NCBI GenBank assembly: GCA_009667805.1
Contig: CM019069.1
Location: 61,621,422-61,685,421 of the forward strand
DNA length: 64,000 nt
Reading direction: 5' to 3'
Source of the DNA: Leptobrachium leishanense
Lineage: Eukaryota; Chordata; Amphibia; Anura; Megophryidae
The notes under the pieces were generated by a model. The model did no database searches, was not told where the DNA came from, and saw only the letters and a list, made by a program, of their open reading frames with translations. Each line of letters opens with the position of its first letter. Positions within the stretch are counted from its first letter, which is position 1. Positions 1-11,763 of this stretch are shown here, piece by piece. The position numbers and the translations under genes were made by a program.

Positions 1-480
1 GTTGTTGCAAAATATTTTGGATAGAAGTAAATCTATTCTATTGGGCTGACCATGCAATACATTAAAACGACGTGATGTGATCATTAAAATTACAGATATA
101 TTTGACGTCATGGTGTCAACATGACTGTCATTCCTCAATGGATTTTATTGCTAAAATAAGTCAAATGGCACAGGAAAGAATTAATCCTCCCGAGACTCGC
201 GTGTAATGTCGACCCCTCTCACCTGCAAACTGCTATCTGACTCCTTGAAGGGGAGACTAACCACTATACCGGAAGCGGAAACACCGCCTGGGGAGGCGGG
301 ACTGAAATCAGGGTAACCTTGCCGAAAGTGTGTCCGCAAATTCTGTCAATAAAGTTTTGCAAGGAAAAAAATATGCCCTCAGGATACGTAATCAGGAAAC
401 GCAATTTACTACGTCAGACCATTCATTTACCCAATCACTTCTCGGGAAGCCAGAACGAGTCTTGAGACGCAAACAGCTTC
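1..480. other. No gene or repeat recognised upstream of candidate promoter
   Basis: Mixed-composition sequence becoming more GC-rich after about 230. An ETS-like 'ccggaagcgg' lies near 269-278. I see no open frame of note, no target duplication and no inverted repeat. Confidence 0.4.
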
Positions 481-617
481 CTTACTTCCGCGATGACGTG
501 GGGGATTAGATGGAACACCAATCAGGGCGGCGCTTGCTTGCGGATCTTTGCTGTCCTATGGCAGGTGACGTTGGTGGTTTTCTGCGGCTTGTCAGGAAGA
601 GGAGCTAGAGAGGAGAC
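481..617 (+). promoter_or_regulatory. Candidate CpG-rich promoter with CCAAT and CRE-like boxes
   Basis: The stretch is CpG-richer than most of the window. It contains a CRE-like TGACGTG (494-500), a CCAATCA box (518-524) and a GGGCGG GC box (525-530), then a purine-rich leader running to an ATG at 618. No TATA box is seen, as in housekeeping promoters. Box content and order are observed directly; promoter function is inferred. No other part of the window combines these elements. Confidence 0.4.
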
Positions 618-648
618 ATGACCGGGGCTCCGGGAGAGGAGGAGTGAG
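618..648 (+). other. Candidate first coding exon or upstream ORF
   Basis: An ATG at 618-620 opens nine codons (M-T-G-A-P-G-E-E-E) before a TGA at 645-647. Two overlapping splice donors are possible: GTGAGG at 644, which would splice out the stop and leave two bases of a split codon, and GTAAAT at 649, which would leave a nine-codon upstream ORF. With the first donor, the partial codon joins in frame to the candidate exon at 57213-57309. The protein start is not recognised. Alternatively this is simply 5' leader sequence, or not transcribed at all. Confidence 0.3.
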
Positions 649-859
649 GTAAATCAAGCGGTGGGAGTCCCGCTCTGACTGCAAGCTCCGGGGAAACGGG
701 CAGATGGCCATAAACAAGAATTCCCATAATGCAGGGTTTATCCGGGGCTGTCAGATGGATGAGAGGGAGATTAGAGGAGAGGGATCTCCCTGTGGAGGGA
801 GGGAGTGCATACCTCTGCAGCACCACCAATGAATGGACAGATATGTGTGTGGATAACAG

Positions 860-1473
860 GGATCAATTTCAGCTCATTCAAAAAAAAATAATAATTCTGC
901 CTAAAAATAACAATACTTACATTTTAATTCTATTCACCTTCTGATTTTATTTTGATATCGAACTATTTATAAAGATATTTAAAAATATTTAGCAAAATTA
1001 AAATTTGTATAATAATAATAATAATAATATTTTTTTAAAAATATTTCTGTGTCTTTTTATGAAAGTACAAAATAATAACGCTTTTACAATTCACACAGTA
1101 CAGTAAATCTACATCATGGTTGGTGGCACGCTGTGACATAATCCTGTGACATCCAGTCCTCCTTGTCACAAAAACAAACTTGCTTTTTTAATTATCTGTA
1201 TAGTGTAGATTGGATCAGCCATTGCATTAGCCCAGGTGCCAAAATCACCAGAGTATCACCGGTTGCCTTTTTTTCAAAAATTTGGGTTAATGTTACATTT
1301 AAAGGGACAGGATTTTGAGAGTCCATCTCTATCCATTAGATGGGGGGGGGGGGGGGGGATAACGCTGGAATGCTTGGCCTGAGTCCAAATTTATAAAGGC
1401 ATAACTGCATTCTTCAACCTCCTATATAGACTATGTGTATGTGTGATATATATGTGTATGTGTGTGTGTGTGG
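860..1473. other. AT-rich stretch with short simple repeats
   Basis: It contains AT-rich low-complexity DNA, an AAT/ATA run near 1010-1030, a 17-base G run (1342-1358) and TG-rich sequence to 1472. No coding or element boundaries are seen. Confidence 0.6.
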
Positions 1474-1711
1474 ATAATCTAAATGGAAAAAATAGCAGGT
1501 GTTCACAGGTCTTCAGTCAGTTTCCAGATTAACACCGTTTTTTATTCCAAAAGAACATCATAGCGTCAATGTTTTTATCAACGCGTTCTTTTGTAAAGGC
1601 TTGGCGGAGCAGACAGATTGATGCTACAGTGTGATTTTTGGAATACAGTTGACACCAGGAAAGTTAACTGAAGACCCATTAGTACCTGCTATTTTTTCCA
1701 TCTTGGATTAT
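1474..1711. repeat. Palindromic MITE-like element, 238 bp
   Basis: The ends are inverted repeats: 'ataatctaaatggaaaaaat' at the left answers 'attttttccatcttggatta' at the right, and the match continues through 'agcaggt' and 'gtcttcagt'. The centre holds a degenerate 'cgcgttcttttgtaaag' loop. No coding capacity. Superfamily not assigned; no clear target duplication. Confidence 0.6.
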
Positions 1712-1959
1712 AATTAAGGATGGTATGATCACCTGGGCACGAGGTGTGTGTGGTTTTTTTTTATGAAGTGCCAGCAGATTCCACAGCACTGTGCAGAATA
1801 AGTAGAGGAAGGGGATAATACAATAGAACATCATAAATTATTTGTTGTTCCGATGTGTTTGATAAATACGGCTCAGTAGGATTGTGGAACCTTTTTTCCT
1901 CCCTTTTGCAGCAATATATAATCACCAGAATACTGCAGGATGCAGGGATACTTTGTTAT

Positions 1960-2045
1960 ATGGACTGGCAGTACATTTAAAGGGGCAGGCTTTGCAGCGT
2001 GAACCTCTCTTCTTCAGGTGTCAAAGCAGAGTTTACCAGAGTATA
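1960..2045 (-). repeat. Repeat fragment with 'CTGAAGAAGAGAGG' stem motif
   Basis: Reading the minus strand, 2017 down to about 1991 gives CTGAAGAAGAGAGG followed by a decayed partner arm. It is the same motif as the better preserved copy at 53378-53406, so this is an older fragment of that repeat family. Confidence 0.4.
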
Positions 2046-2100
2046 GCGGTAGAAATAACGAGATGAGAGGGGGGGGGGGATAATATCACACACTCACACT

Positions 2101-2155
2101 TTTACCAAGAAGGATACATCGAGATTTCTCTCGTTTTCATGTATGTCCTTGGTTA
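2101..2155 (-). mobile_element. LINE/SINE 3'-tail fragment
   Basis: The minus strand carries the tail signature (ggacatac, then gagagaaatctc, then a 'gtatccttc' block and 'tggtaaa') that ends the LINE copies at 9.5, 14.9 and 22.4 kb and the SINE copies at 50.3 and 53.5 kb. Only the tail survives, so LINE or SINE origin cannot be separated. Confidence 0.6.
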
Positions 2156-4745
2156 AGAAATGGGTGTGGATGCCTTGTAGTTTTGGACACAGGACTCCAA
2201 GTCACAAGGAGTCAGTTTCCTGCGAACCTTTACATAACCTCTTGGAATCCACATCAAGCCATGAATAATGGATCCGCTAGATAAGTGGAACCGTGTTCAA
2301 TCTCGCATAGGAAACTGCCAAGGTCTTATTGAACACTGCACCTTCCATGTAACGTCACGCAGGTGATTGTGTTTGGTGCTGTTGGCTCAAAGTGTTGTGG
2401 TTTTTCCATTTTAATAATTATCTGTCCCATCTAATTGCATGGTTACATTGTAACGTAGCTTTGTAGTTTCACCCTCTCCTTACATCACAGTTAATGCTAA
2501 TGATGCAATATAAGGTGAAAAAGATTATTATTATGACTTCTAAAAAAAATCTGTCTCCCATATATGTTTTGTGTGTGTTCAATTTCTACCATTAGGAACC
2601 TATGATCACTGTTGATCTTCGTGCTATCGGTGTATATATATATATATATATATATATCATAATGCTTCGTATTGTCTGCTAAATGCCTTTTGTTAATGAA
2701 TGATGATGTCCTGTGGTTTCTGATCATGCCGGGATACTCGGTCATAGCATGCAATACGACCTGGCGTGAAGCTGCTCATGATGCAGGAGAGGTGTCCTTG
2801 GGCTCCATGTGGAAGGTTGTTCCAGACAGACCTGTAAAACCAGATCCATCTTTTACAGGATCTGTTCTAATCTGCCCCGCACATCGTTACAGCATGCATA
2901 AGCATTTCATTTTAACCTTTATAACTGAAACTAAAGCCATCTTAATCGTTCCTCTGTGTCTGTTAAGTGATGTTTTATTTGCAGACATACTCAGATACTT
3001 GTACGCGGGTATATTTGCCCAAATCACATACTGAAAAGCCATTTGCTTATTATGCCTACCAGATTTTGGTGTCCCCCCCCCCAATAGCCACTTATGAGAC
3101 TTTTACGTATGAATAAGTATCTGATCCACAACAACATCCTGTTTATAAACAAAACCAAAACACTGTTTTTTTTTTTTTTAACCCAAAATAGTTACCGTAA
3201 TCTGGTCCACCGCATTACATAGACTGCAGAAATAATAATATAGAGCGATAAAAAGTAACAAAATGAAGAATTAAGTCTGTGATCGCATGGGGTGGGGGGG
3301 GCATAAAAAGATGGGAACAGCTGGCAAATAGATTTTGCATACATGTCATCGGGCCACAGGTGTATGTATCAAAAAGGCAGGTGGCATTAAGAGACTGAAA
3401 AATGAAAGTTGGTTTTAGTTTATTCTCGTACTTTCAGTGGCTTTCTTAACTTTTGCATGACTGACGTGTTACAGTTCCAATGTCAGATAGTAGATTCCCC
3501 AGCTGTTGTAGAACAAAGTCCTAGGATGCCTTTCTGGTAAAGCATTGTGGGATTTGTAGTTCTAGGCTGATGTCCTTTTTTTTTTTTTTTTTTACCTTCC
3601 GCCAACAATCTTTTGCAGTAAATGTTTTTTTTTTTTTTCTTTTATTGAAATGTAAAATAAAGTCACTTAAGCAAGTCGTGTCTTGTTTCCGACAGATGCC
3701 GTTAATACTCAAGATGGTAAAGACCTCAGATTGAAAGGTAGGTTCACTGAAGAACTGTTCTCTCAGATCGTATGTTGAATTATTCAGGGCTATCCCTGGA
3801 TCTAATACCTCCTAATTCAGTTTGGGGGGGGGGATTAAGATGGATGATGAATGAGTGGGTTACACGGCACCGGCATTCTCCTGAAAGCCGACTTATTCCA
3901 AGATCTGAATCACGTATTCGGAGCTTCTCGATGACTCAACTATACCACGCCGCATCTGTATGGGCAGAAAAACACCATACAATGCATGCTATATGACCTG
4001 TATTGTGCATCTTTTTTTATTTTAACCTTGCTAATGTCCTTCATTGCTCTTGGGGGAGGGGGATCCTTTTTTTAATTTTATTTAAGGCACAGCATCAGTT
4101 TATTGTAACCATGTCATGGAGAGAAAAAAAAGCGACTGCATAATAACGTCACCGATTTTAATAAATCTAAAAAAAATTCCAATTCAGTAGCCTCTGACTT
4201 CAACTCTTTTTTTCAAAAGAATGTTTAAGCAGCCATCAAAATATAAATTTGTTTCATAATTGAAAAACATTTACATTTCAAACCTTTTAAATTTGGTGGT
4301 TATTTTTGTCATGGCAGTAGTGTTTGCGTTAGGGTTAAGCTTAACCCTTAAATGCTGTTCCATTTTATTTAGGCACAAATTTGTCCTGCAACATTAATGT
4401 ACCAAATCTAATCTGTACAAGAGTTACCTTGGCTAGCAAGCCAGAAATGACCTGAATGGATGTACCCCCCCAACCTTTTATGTACCCCTGATATGAGTCT
4501 GTCAAAAGTCTGGATCGGCCAATTAGGAGTCATGATTTGCTACAGGACCGTCACGCTTCCTTAGCAGCCAATCCTAGTGCTGGCTGTGAGAGAATGGTCG
4601 CGGCTTACTCGCCAATGGGAAACCCAGACCCTGCTGTGCCCCGCACACCGCTAGCTGCATCCCCCATCTAAGCAGCTGTGCTTTACTATGCTACCCAGGT
4701 CTTCACGGTGTTGCATAGTTCCGTAGAATGATAGATTAGCGACTC
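2156..4745. other. Unique-looking DNA with microsatellites
   Basis: It holds a (TA)n run at about 2632-2657, several poly-T and poly-G tracts (near 3168, 3572, 3628, 3823) and no recognisable gene or element. Short open frames here have no conserved-domain character. Confidence 0.5.
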
Positions 4746-5390
4746 TGGGCTCTATTACATTCTTCGCGCAAACGTTAGCATGTGCGCAAAAACACATTAA
4801 CGCGAGGGGCAAAACCCTTTGCGCTGAAAGTCGAATTACAATGTCTGCGCAAAAAATGCGCATTAACGTCTACCGCAGGTGAACCTGCGCGAACTTAACA
4901 TTGTGAGTGCAAATGCGTTTGTGCGCTGGTACGTGGATGGTATTACAATCTATGCACAAAATTTAACGCACAGTGTTTGCGCGCATAATTTTAACGTCTT
5001 TGAAAAGCTGGTATTAACTGCAAATCTGAACTTTCTGGCCGAAACCAAATACAGCGGAGTATAGTTACACATTCTACACATACTCAAACGATAAAATGGA
5101 GAAGTTGTGTGTGTTTTTTTATTATTGATGCAGCATATATGCGCAGATTGACTTTGACAGGCGCAAAAACTTTACATGAGAAAATTGTGGTTCTTAATTC
5201 TGCTTGGCTGAATCGCGTGAAAAAAACAGTCCGCGCTACGTTAATGCGCACGTGTTTTTTTACGCGCGTTATTTTTTTTTTTGACGGACGAAATAATGCG
5301 TGAGGATTGTACGTGCCTTAACGTTTAACGCTTCACGCAAAAATTCACGCATTTACGTGCATTTTTGCGTGAAGAATGTAATGGGGCCCC
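4746..5390. repeat. CpG-rich MITE, about 645 bp, with terminal inverted repeats
   Basis: The left end 'gggctctattacattcttc' is answered at the right end by 'gaagaatgtaatggggccc'. The interior repeats 'gcgcaaa', 'attaacgc' and similar CpG-bearing words, and contains no long open frame. No convincing target duplication was found, so the superfamily is left open. Confidence 0.65.
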
Positions 5391-6617
5391 ATGTCTTCAA
5401 AAAAGGCGATTCTCAAAAAATCCATAGATTGGCTCCTGACCCTTGATCGGACCGGGACTTCCCTAGCTCAAATAGAAACCTAACCGCCCATTTACAAACC
5501 CTAAAATGCTCCGATTCAATTGGTTGATTGCTTCTGTATCGCAACTTGATGTGTCGCATTTGAAAGCCCCGTGGATTGTGTGTTTTTATTTTTTAGAATT
5601 AAAAAAAAAATTGCACTGTTGTTGGACATGTACACAAGAAGGTAACTTTACCTCCGGATACCCAAACCAAGAGTGGTGGGAATTCTTATCCAATTTTTTT
5701 TTTTTTTTTTTTTAAACCTATGGTGACTTTAACATCCAGACAAAAGCTTGTCTGAGCTTTTAAAACTGTCTATTTATGGTATATATTTTTTTTTTTTGAT
5801 GCATTGTTGACCCACATAATCTTCATTTAATCAGTGCAGACTGCTGTCTGGTAATAGAATGATCATAAAAATCCCCTCCTTGCTATAATCGTATCAGAAC
5901 CGTGGGAAGCCATTATAAAAATGAATGTGTGTTTATGCACGGACGCTTCGGTAAGGAGGAATACGCTGATGGTTTGTTAACATGGAATGATTTATTTTGT
6001 CAAAAAGCAGCAAGAGAAGCCTTGTATGTTTTAGTCTGAGCCCACACGAGGGTCCACTTTTCTGCACGTTCAGAAATAAATGGGAGCAGTTACTCGCTGC
6101 ATCGCATGAGCTAATTGCTTTCATTTTTCTTCTTGTCAACGTGGAGGACTTTAAAAGCAATGGTTTCTGTTACCACAAAAGCCGTATACACAACCCTACA
6201 CATAGGCTCTGTCAAAGCCGCCTTATTAGTAGGTCCGTTTGCAGTTTCCATTGGAAAGTATTTTCACAGTTGATGTCTGGTTGCGTTTAGTAGCTGTCAG
6301 TCTGCAGTAAATGCAGTTTAATGTATAATTTCTCTGGATTTGTTTAGACTCAGGGAGGGCAGGTATTGGTGTTTGAAATTAAGATTCTGCAAGTCAAACC
6401 CATTTGATTTAATTTCCTTTCCATACTGTTTACCCTATGAGAGCAATATAATCTATTCCTGTATTCAGATGATGCTTTGATTTTAAATGTTGTTTGTTTT
6501 AAAAAAAAAATTAAATTTCCAAAGACGAGAAGAATATTCCAATAATAACCAATGATTTCAATGTTCTAGGTAATTACACTGTATCCCAATAGGTAGGTGT
6601 GCGTGCATATAATCTGT
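5391..6617. other. No gene or element recognised
   Basis: AT-rich DNA with poly-T tracts near 5695-5714 and 5789-5799. No splice-flanked open exon or inverted repeat was found. Confidence 0.4.
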
Positions 6618-6684
6618 CTTGATAAAGTCTCAATCGAGCCAAAACGTTGATTTAATTTGCAGTAAAGATTGGAGTTTTATGTGC
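6618..6684 (+). repeat. Repeat fragment with 'TTGATAAAG…AAAACGTTG' stem-loop
   Basis: Positions 6618-6650 read CTTGATAAAG, a short GTCTC/GAGCC arm pair, then AAAACGTTG. This resembles the stem-loop at 11843, 13754 and 53378. It abuts the LINE end that follows. Confidence 0.45.
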
Positions 6685-7205
6685 AGACCCATGAGTGCCC
6701 TCAACCTGTCTTCACTAATCACCAAATACTCCCCAGCCTGTTCCCTAAGATCCAGCAATGACCTGCGCCTGGCATGCTCCACCGTTACCTCTTCACATGC
6801 CAGACTGCAGGTCTTTTCTCGTGCGGCGCCGACCCTATGGAACGCGCTTCCTCGCAATATCAGACTGTCCCCAAATCTGGCTTCATTTAAACGCTCCCTA
6901 AAGACCCTTCTGTTTAGGGAAGCCGACCACCTGACTCCGTAACAAGACATCCGACTGACCCAAAAACAGTCCTCACCTCTCCCTGCATTAGCTGATCACT
7001 GCAGTCCCCCCCCCTCCTGTTTCTAATCCCCTCACCATCTAGATTGTAAATTCCGACGGGAATAGGGTCCTCATATCCTCATGTATCTGCTGGCAGGAAT
7101 ACTGACCTGTCTCCTGTATGTATTGTAGAATTGTCCTGTCTTTCCCATTACACCTTGTACAGCGCTGCGGAATGTGTTGGCGCTTAATAAATAAATATAT
7201 AATAT
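6685..7205 (+). mobile_element. L2/CR1-superfamily LINE, 5'-truncated 3' end
   Basis: The copy contains the C-terminal part of a reverse-transcriptase ORF, a ~260-bp 3' UTR beginning around 'ctagattgtaaattc', and a terminus near 'gcggaatgtgttggcgctta' followed by an AT-rich tail. The same UTR words recur at 26908-27055, 48100-48298 and, antisense, 45099-46218, so this is a dispersed family. No target duplication was identified. Confidence 0.8.
6697..6942 (+). pseudogene. LINE ORF2 C-terminus (L2/CR1-like), remnant
   Basis: This is the last ~80 codons of a LINE polyprotein, ending at TAA 6940-6942. The frame shows the block typical of L2/CR1-superfamily C-termini: a 'YSPACSLRSSNDLRLA' segment, then 'FSRAAPTLWNALPRNIR', then 'FKRSLKTLLFRE'. 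In the family this region lies after the reverse-transcriptase domain and is thought to help bind the RNA 3' end. The endonuclease and RT domains are missing because of 5' truncation. The frame is intact over the part present, but the copy cannot make a working protein. The open frame extends upstream to 6619 only by chance, through a different repeat. Assignment to L2 rather than CR1 or a sister clade is uncertain. Confidence 0.75.
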
Positions 7206-7294
7206 ATATATATTATTTTTCTCCATCCTGTGCAAAGCTGGTGGTAGCCCCTGAAGCTTGATTGACATCCTTCCTGGCAGAGAGAGGTGCCTTA

Positions 7295-7475
7295 CAGGGC
7301 TATTTAGAAAGGGGTGAAAACCAGGAGAATGACTGGAGAATTGAAAATTCTAGGTCAAAATAGTCAAACCAGAAAAATTCTCCCATTTATCTCACTTTCC
7401 AAACTGGCTATTTGGTCTAGATTGTTCATTCTCCTGGCAATTCTCAGGGTTTTCACCTCTCTCTGAATAACCCTG
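7295..7475. repeat. Palindromic MITE, 'AGGGTTATTCAGAGAG' family
   Basis: The ends 'agggctatttagaaa' and 'ctctgaataaccct' are inverted, and the arms 'aaaaccaggagaatgac' and 'attctcctggcaattctc' pair across the element. Related copies lie at 15136-15745, 21248-22114, 37598-37776 and 61557-61908. Confidence 0.65.
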
Positions 7476-8236
7476 ATAGTGTCCTCCACCTTTCTTTTTT
7501 TTCTTCTTTCTTCTCATGTGTTTTTTTTTTTTTTTTCAATACATTGATACACAAAGAAACTTCTGAATTGCCCCCCCCCCCTCATTGACTTATGGGCCTG
7601 TAGTATCTTGGACACGGCACCAGCCTTTTGGTGTGTTGTGTTTCTGGTTGCTAGATGCAGGAGGATTGTTTGAAGATGGAAATATGTTGATTCTGGCTTT
7701 GTTGACGGCTATCGGATTTACTCTACTGAATTGTCGCCTGAAGTAACTCATGATGCGCTTATTCTTTACCGTTTTCATAATTGCAGTTTCTTTTTGCTGA
7801 TTTGCAAATCCATTAGAGATGATGGATGGGTCTAGACAATACGTCCTAAATACCTGTAGGTTCATTATAATCCTGAAAGTTTGCTGCTGTAGGTCCATTT
7901 CTATTAAAATAATCTGTTACCTGCCCCTGGGTTACTACTACAATTTCCCTAATGTATAACCTCTGTATTCTCTCATTGTTTTGGTTTTAATGTTTGTCTG
8001 AAAGAGAGAGAGAGACCGAATCCCCTTCACTACCACGATCGAGTGTACTTGATCTTCAAAAGCTCCTGCAGGAGCCCAGCATCGAGTAAATTCGATCTGG
8101 GCATATTCTGGAGCCGAGCAAAGGAATTTCACCAATCAGCACCTTGGATATTCCCGTCAAGGAACTGAAGCTTTTTTTTTTTTTTTATCTTTTTCTAACC
8201 TTCCTGGCAGTCCGATTCTGACACCTATTTTATGTG
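7476..8236. other. No gene recognised
   Basis: Contains poly-T/poly-C tracts (7519-7536, 7571-7580, 8171-8186) and a short 'ccttcctggcagtccgat' piece at 8202 resembling the terminus of the following MITE. Confidence 0.4.
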
Positions 8237-8558
8237 TTAATCTAGCTCCCTGGCGGTATCCCGAGTGTGGCTCTGAGTTAAATTTCTGTGCTGAAAGCGG
8301 CAACCCTGAGCCACACTCGGCCTGGATACATACCTGTCCCTGCACTCCATCGCTGTCCCCTGCAGTAACCTCCAGCCGATCGCGGCTTCCTGGTTCCCCT
8401 CTCGCGAGAAGGGAAGCAGGATGCCACGATTGGACGGAGGAGAATTGCAGGGGACAGCGAGGGAGCGCAGGCACAGGTATGTTTCCAGCTCGGGGTTACT
8501 GCTTTCAGCAATGAATTTAACCCCATGCCACATTCCAGAAAACCACCAGGGAGGTTAA
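8237..8558. repeat. TTAA-flanked MITE, 'CTCCCTGGCGG' family
   Basis: The element runs from TTAA at 8237-8240 to TTAA at 8555-8558, with termini 'ctccctggcggt' and 'accaccagggaggtt' inverted. The internal 'gagtgtggctc' and 'gagccacactc' also pair. TTAA targets fit piggyBac-like or Kolobok-like families. No coding. Confidence 0.6.
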
Positions 8559-9535
8559 TAAATGGAAGCAAGGAGCTCCAAATGTGTTGTAGCATAGTAG
8601 TAGCACTTTTTGACCTGTGGGGGGAGCCCTTTGCTTGCCAAATAAGCTTACGGACTCAAAGGTTTTTATGAATGTTACACATTTTTGCATTGCCGGCAGT
8701 GGAAAGTGGTTTTCCATTAATCCACTGGGTCCTGGCTGTGGGTTTATAGGGAAAATCCTTTTTCTAGAAGAGCTTAAAGAGGCAATTCTAGTGGTTATTA
8801 AAATTGGACCTAGTAAATTCAAGGCTGGATTTTGTGGCTGTAAACTTAACCAGAGCCATTACGGTGTATGGCGTTTTAATCTAACCCCTGCCTAGTAATG
8901 TAAGCTAGTTGGTAATTTACACAATTTTTACGATTATCTGCCTTCAAGGTGTTCATCTATTTTCTTACGCAGCTTTCAGGATACTGCAGACCTCAGCTTT
9001 TTACAGTATATAGGACCTCCGAGTGCTCGCCACCTCCAAACTACATTTATTACCAGCATAACATGCCTTCCCTAATGGCCCAATAGGCAGAGGGGGAGAT
9101 CCACCCATAGATATCCCTTGCTCTCATCTGCCAATCGATCCTTGGCACAGAGGCTCTGACCTTTTTATATGTTTTTTGTTTGATTTTGGAGTGGGGTCAA
9201 TTTTTTTTTTTTTTTTAATCCTATAAAACAAGTCTATGTACGGTTTGTACATTGTGCCAGCAACAACTGCCAGTCAGAATTTCCAGGCTGAAAATGAATA
9301 CTCTAAAAGGAAACCACGCGTTTCTGGTACCGTTTAAGGTTTCGTTTCCTCCCTATTAGGTAGCGTTTCCCGAATGAATATCTCGGTGTCACATTGTGAA
9401 ACCAAGCCATCAGGTTTTGTAGAAAATCCACAGAGGTCTCTGGGTTTGAACCACAGCCATGCGGTTTGTGTGAGCATCGTGACCAGCACGACCCGAGTCA
9501 ATTACATCTCTAAGCCATGATTCACTGACTCACTC
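8559..9535. other. No gene or element recognised
   Basis: Ordinary-composition DNA with a poly-T tract near 9200-9216. Open frames here are short and lack splice-flanked structure. Confidence 0.4.
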
Positions 9536-9742
9536 TCCTGTATTCACCTGTAAACATGTAACATAGTGACTATATTACTTACATATTTATTTTCTGTGTT
9601 TGTTTTGATTCTCATATCTTGCATTTATTACTTTGTATTTCTGTAACGACTGTAAAATTTCTATGTTCGTGAACCCAGGACATACATTGAGATTTCTCTC
9701 GTTTAAGTATCCTTCCTGGTAAAATCCTTTTATAAATAAATA
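9536..9742 (+). mobile_element. LINE 3' UTR fragment (tail shared with the SINE)
   Basis: It matches the 3' UTR of the interrupted LINE at 12.9-15.0 kb: 'cacctgtaaacatgtaacat', 'catatttattttctg', 'actttgtatttctgtaac', then the tail with 'tatccttcctggtaaaatcc' and 'ttataaataaat'. No coding part remains. Confidence 0.75.
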
Positions 9743-10397
9743 CCCAGGCTCGGTTAATATGGCTTAACATGACTGCTGCGTATTTTGTATGCATGACGGT
9801 TTGCGTTATGAATACTTGCCAACAGATCACGGCCTGACTTGTCTCGGACACAGGTTTTTATGTTACTTTGTCCTTGTTTTTGACTTTTGTAATGTGAGGT
9901 CTACAGGGCTAAACCATGAAAACCGGTGCTCAAAGGGCAAAAGGATTGAAAGTTCTAAGGACATGGAGAACAAAAAGTTCTCCATAGCACTTCGGCTTTT
10001 CCAGCCCCATCTGAAGTGATCATGTATACACAATCCGTGCTATGGAGCAGTCTGCGCTTTGCGCCAGTTGACCTGTGCTCTAGTTGGTGGTCCCGTTAAC
10101 AGCAGTATAATTTGGAGCTGTGAATTTTGCAAGTGGTGTCTCCAACTGGAACAGAAACCCTTTATTTATAAATGGGGAAGACCTAGACCAGGCAATCCTA
10201 AAGCAAACACTGTAGAATTTCTTTGACATTCTACTATTGTTTCCAAAATTCTGAGAGCTGGATCTTCAACTTCTGTCTTCTGTTCAGAAGTCTTCTTTAG
10301 AACGTGAATATTCTGTTGATTGTGTTGGTTTGCAAGAGTGCTTGATCATGTGACCCCAAATCTATTAGATGTCATCACGTCTAAACATGGTCTAGCT
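9743..10397. other. No gene or element recognised
   Basis: Unremarkable sequence with no inverted repeat or convincing exon. Confidence 0.35.
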
Positions 10398-10569
10398 CAG
10401 TGGTCCTCAAGTACCCCTATCAGGCCAGGTTTGCCAGATATCTGAAGCACAGCACAGGTGATATGATTTGCTGCTCAGTGATTGCAGGATTCAGTCTGCA
10501 TTTCCCCCAAGGTGATCTGCAAAACCTGTCCTGTTAGGGGTACTTAAGGACCGCGGTTGGAAACCACTG
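10398..10569. mobile_element. hAT MITE, CAGTGGTTC family, perfect 8-bp TSD
   Basis: A 172-bp element flanked by GTCTAGCT on both sides (10390-10397 and 10570-10577). The termini CAGTGGTCCTCAAGT and the inverted GGAAACCACTG fit hAT-Charlie-like ends. The interior 'caggattcagtctgcatttc' recurs inverted in the copies at 10952, 15977 and 27964. Non-autonomous; no coding. Confidence 0.88.
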
Positions 10570-10925
10570 GTCTAGCTCCTAAAACCGCTAACACATGGAA
10601 GAGCTTTCAACATGTAATTTTATTTTTAATGTTCCATTTCCATGGTTTTTATGTGATGGTTGGAGCATTACCCTGATTACTGTGCACACTATGCTCTGGA
10701 TACACCTGTGATTTGTAAGCTACAGTATAAAATAATTTGTAACCTGCGTATATGGTGGTTTTGTTTAATCAATGCTTTATACCTGGTCAGTAATATTGAG
10801 TCTGAGTCTCTTTGGGGAGAAAAAACAATCTGGGAAAGTTCTGTTGGAAAGACAGCCAGGGGCTGCTTGACTCGACTGAGGTTGACGTAAAGCGATACTC
10901 TAGCCACCATGACCTCTTACGCCAG

Positions 10926-11175
10926 AGATCAGCAACCTTGGCCTTCTAGAGCAGTGGTTCTCAACTCCGGTCCTTTAAGTCCAGGTTTTAAGGATCACCT
11001 TGGGGAAATGCAGACTGAATCCTGCAATCACTGAGCAGCAAATCATATCACCTGTGCTTCACATATCTGCAAACCTGGCCTGTTAGGGATACTTGAGGAC
11101 AGGGTTGAGAACCACTATTGTAGAGGCTTTTGAACTACACCTCCCATGATGCTCAGCCATTCATTAGTTATTCAT
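10926..11175. mobile_element. hAT-like 'GGTCAGCAACCTTGG' MITE, interrupted
   Basis: Left part 'agatcagcaaccttggcctt' and right part 'aactacacctcccatgatgc' match the family best seen at 61685-61849. They are separated by the nested hAT MITE at 10952-11117, so this is the older host element. The outer right end is degraded. Confidence 0.6.
10952..11117. mobile_element. hAT MITE, CAGTGGTTC family, nested
   Basis: The termini CAGTGGTTCTCAAC and GTTGAGAACCACTA are inverted. The 8-bp duplications are TTCTAGAG (10944-10951) and TTGTAGAG (11118-11125), one mismatch. It interrupts the 'ggtcagcaacc' MITE. Confidence 0.85.
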
Positions 11176-11427
11176 AAATTGAGGACATTCCTAACCCAAC
11201 GTTGAACCCACCAACTTCGAAGGCATTTGACTCGCTGTGCACATGCCGCGTGTCCTCTGCTGGCTATCCAGCTACTTCCTGAAGGTGGAAGAGGACAAGT
11301 GCCATGGGAGGATTTGGGTTTTTGTTAGTGTTGAGTACCCATTGTGGCTTGTAATACTTAAGGATTTGTTCAAAGACTGCTGAACTTGCCACCCAATTGC
11401 ACCGAACAGTCGCAGCATTACCTGGAC

Positions 11428-11601
11428 GTGGCGCACTCTGCGCGTCCGTCTTAGCGGTTTTACGCTCTTGCCTAGCTTGCGTCCGTTTGCCATGTGTGTT
11501 GTGCGTCCGCAGTTCGGTGCGCACGTACTTCGTGTGTGGGTCTATTGATCAAGATTCTATGCTACGACGGACGTGATAACTGCGTTCGTCTGATGCGGGC
11601 C
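11428..11601 (-). mobile_element. Truncated TWA-flanked CpG-rich MITE
   Basis: It matches one end of the large family at 15146-15602 ('tctatgctacgacggacg', 'gcgttcgtctga', terminal 'gggcc' then TAA). The other end is lost upstream of about 11428. Confidence 0.6.
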
Positions 11602-11763
11602 TAAAACATAGTATTTTTCCCCCCTCCATTGAAACCTTTCTTTTTTTTTTTTTATTATTCAACCGTTTATTTTCATACAGCAAAAAGTCTTTATAGAACC
11701 AAAAATTCGTTGCAGCCACAAAGGATCCACAGTTGGTATGGAAGACTTCCAAATCCAGATACA

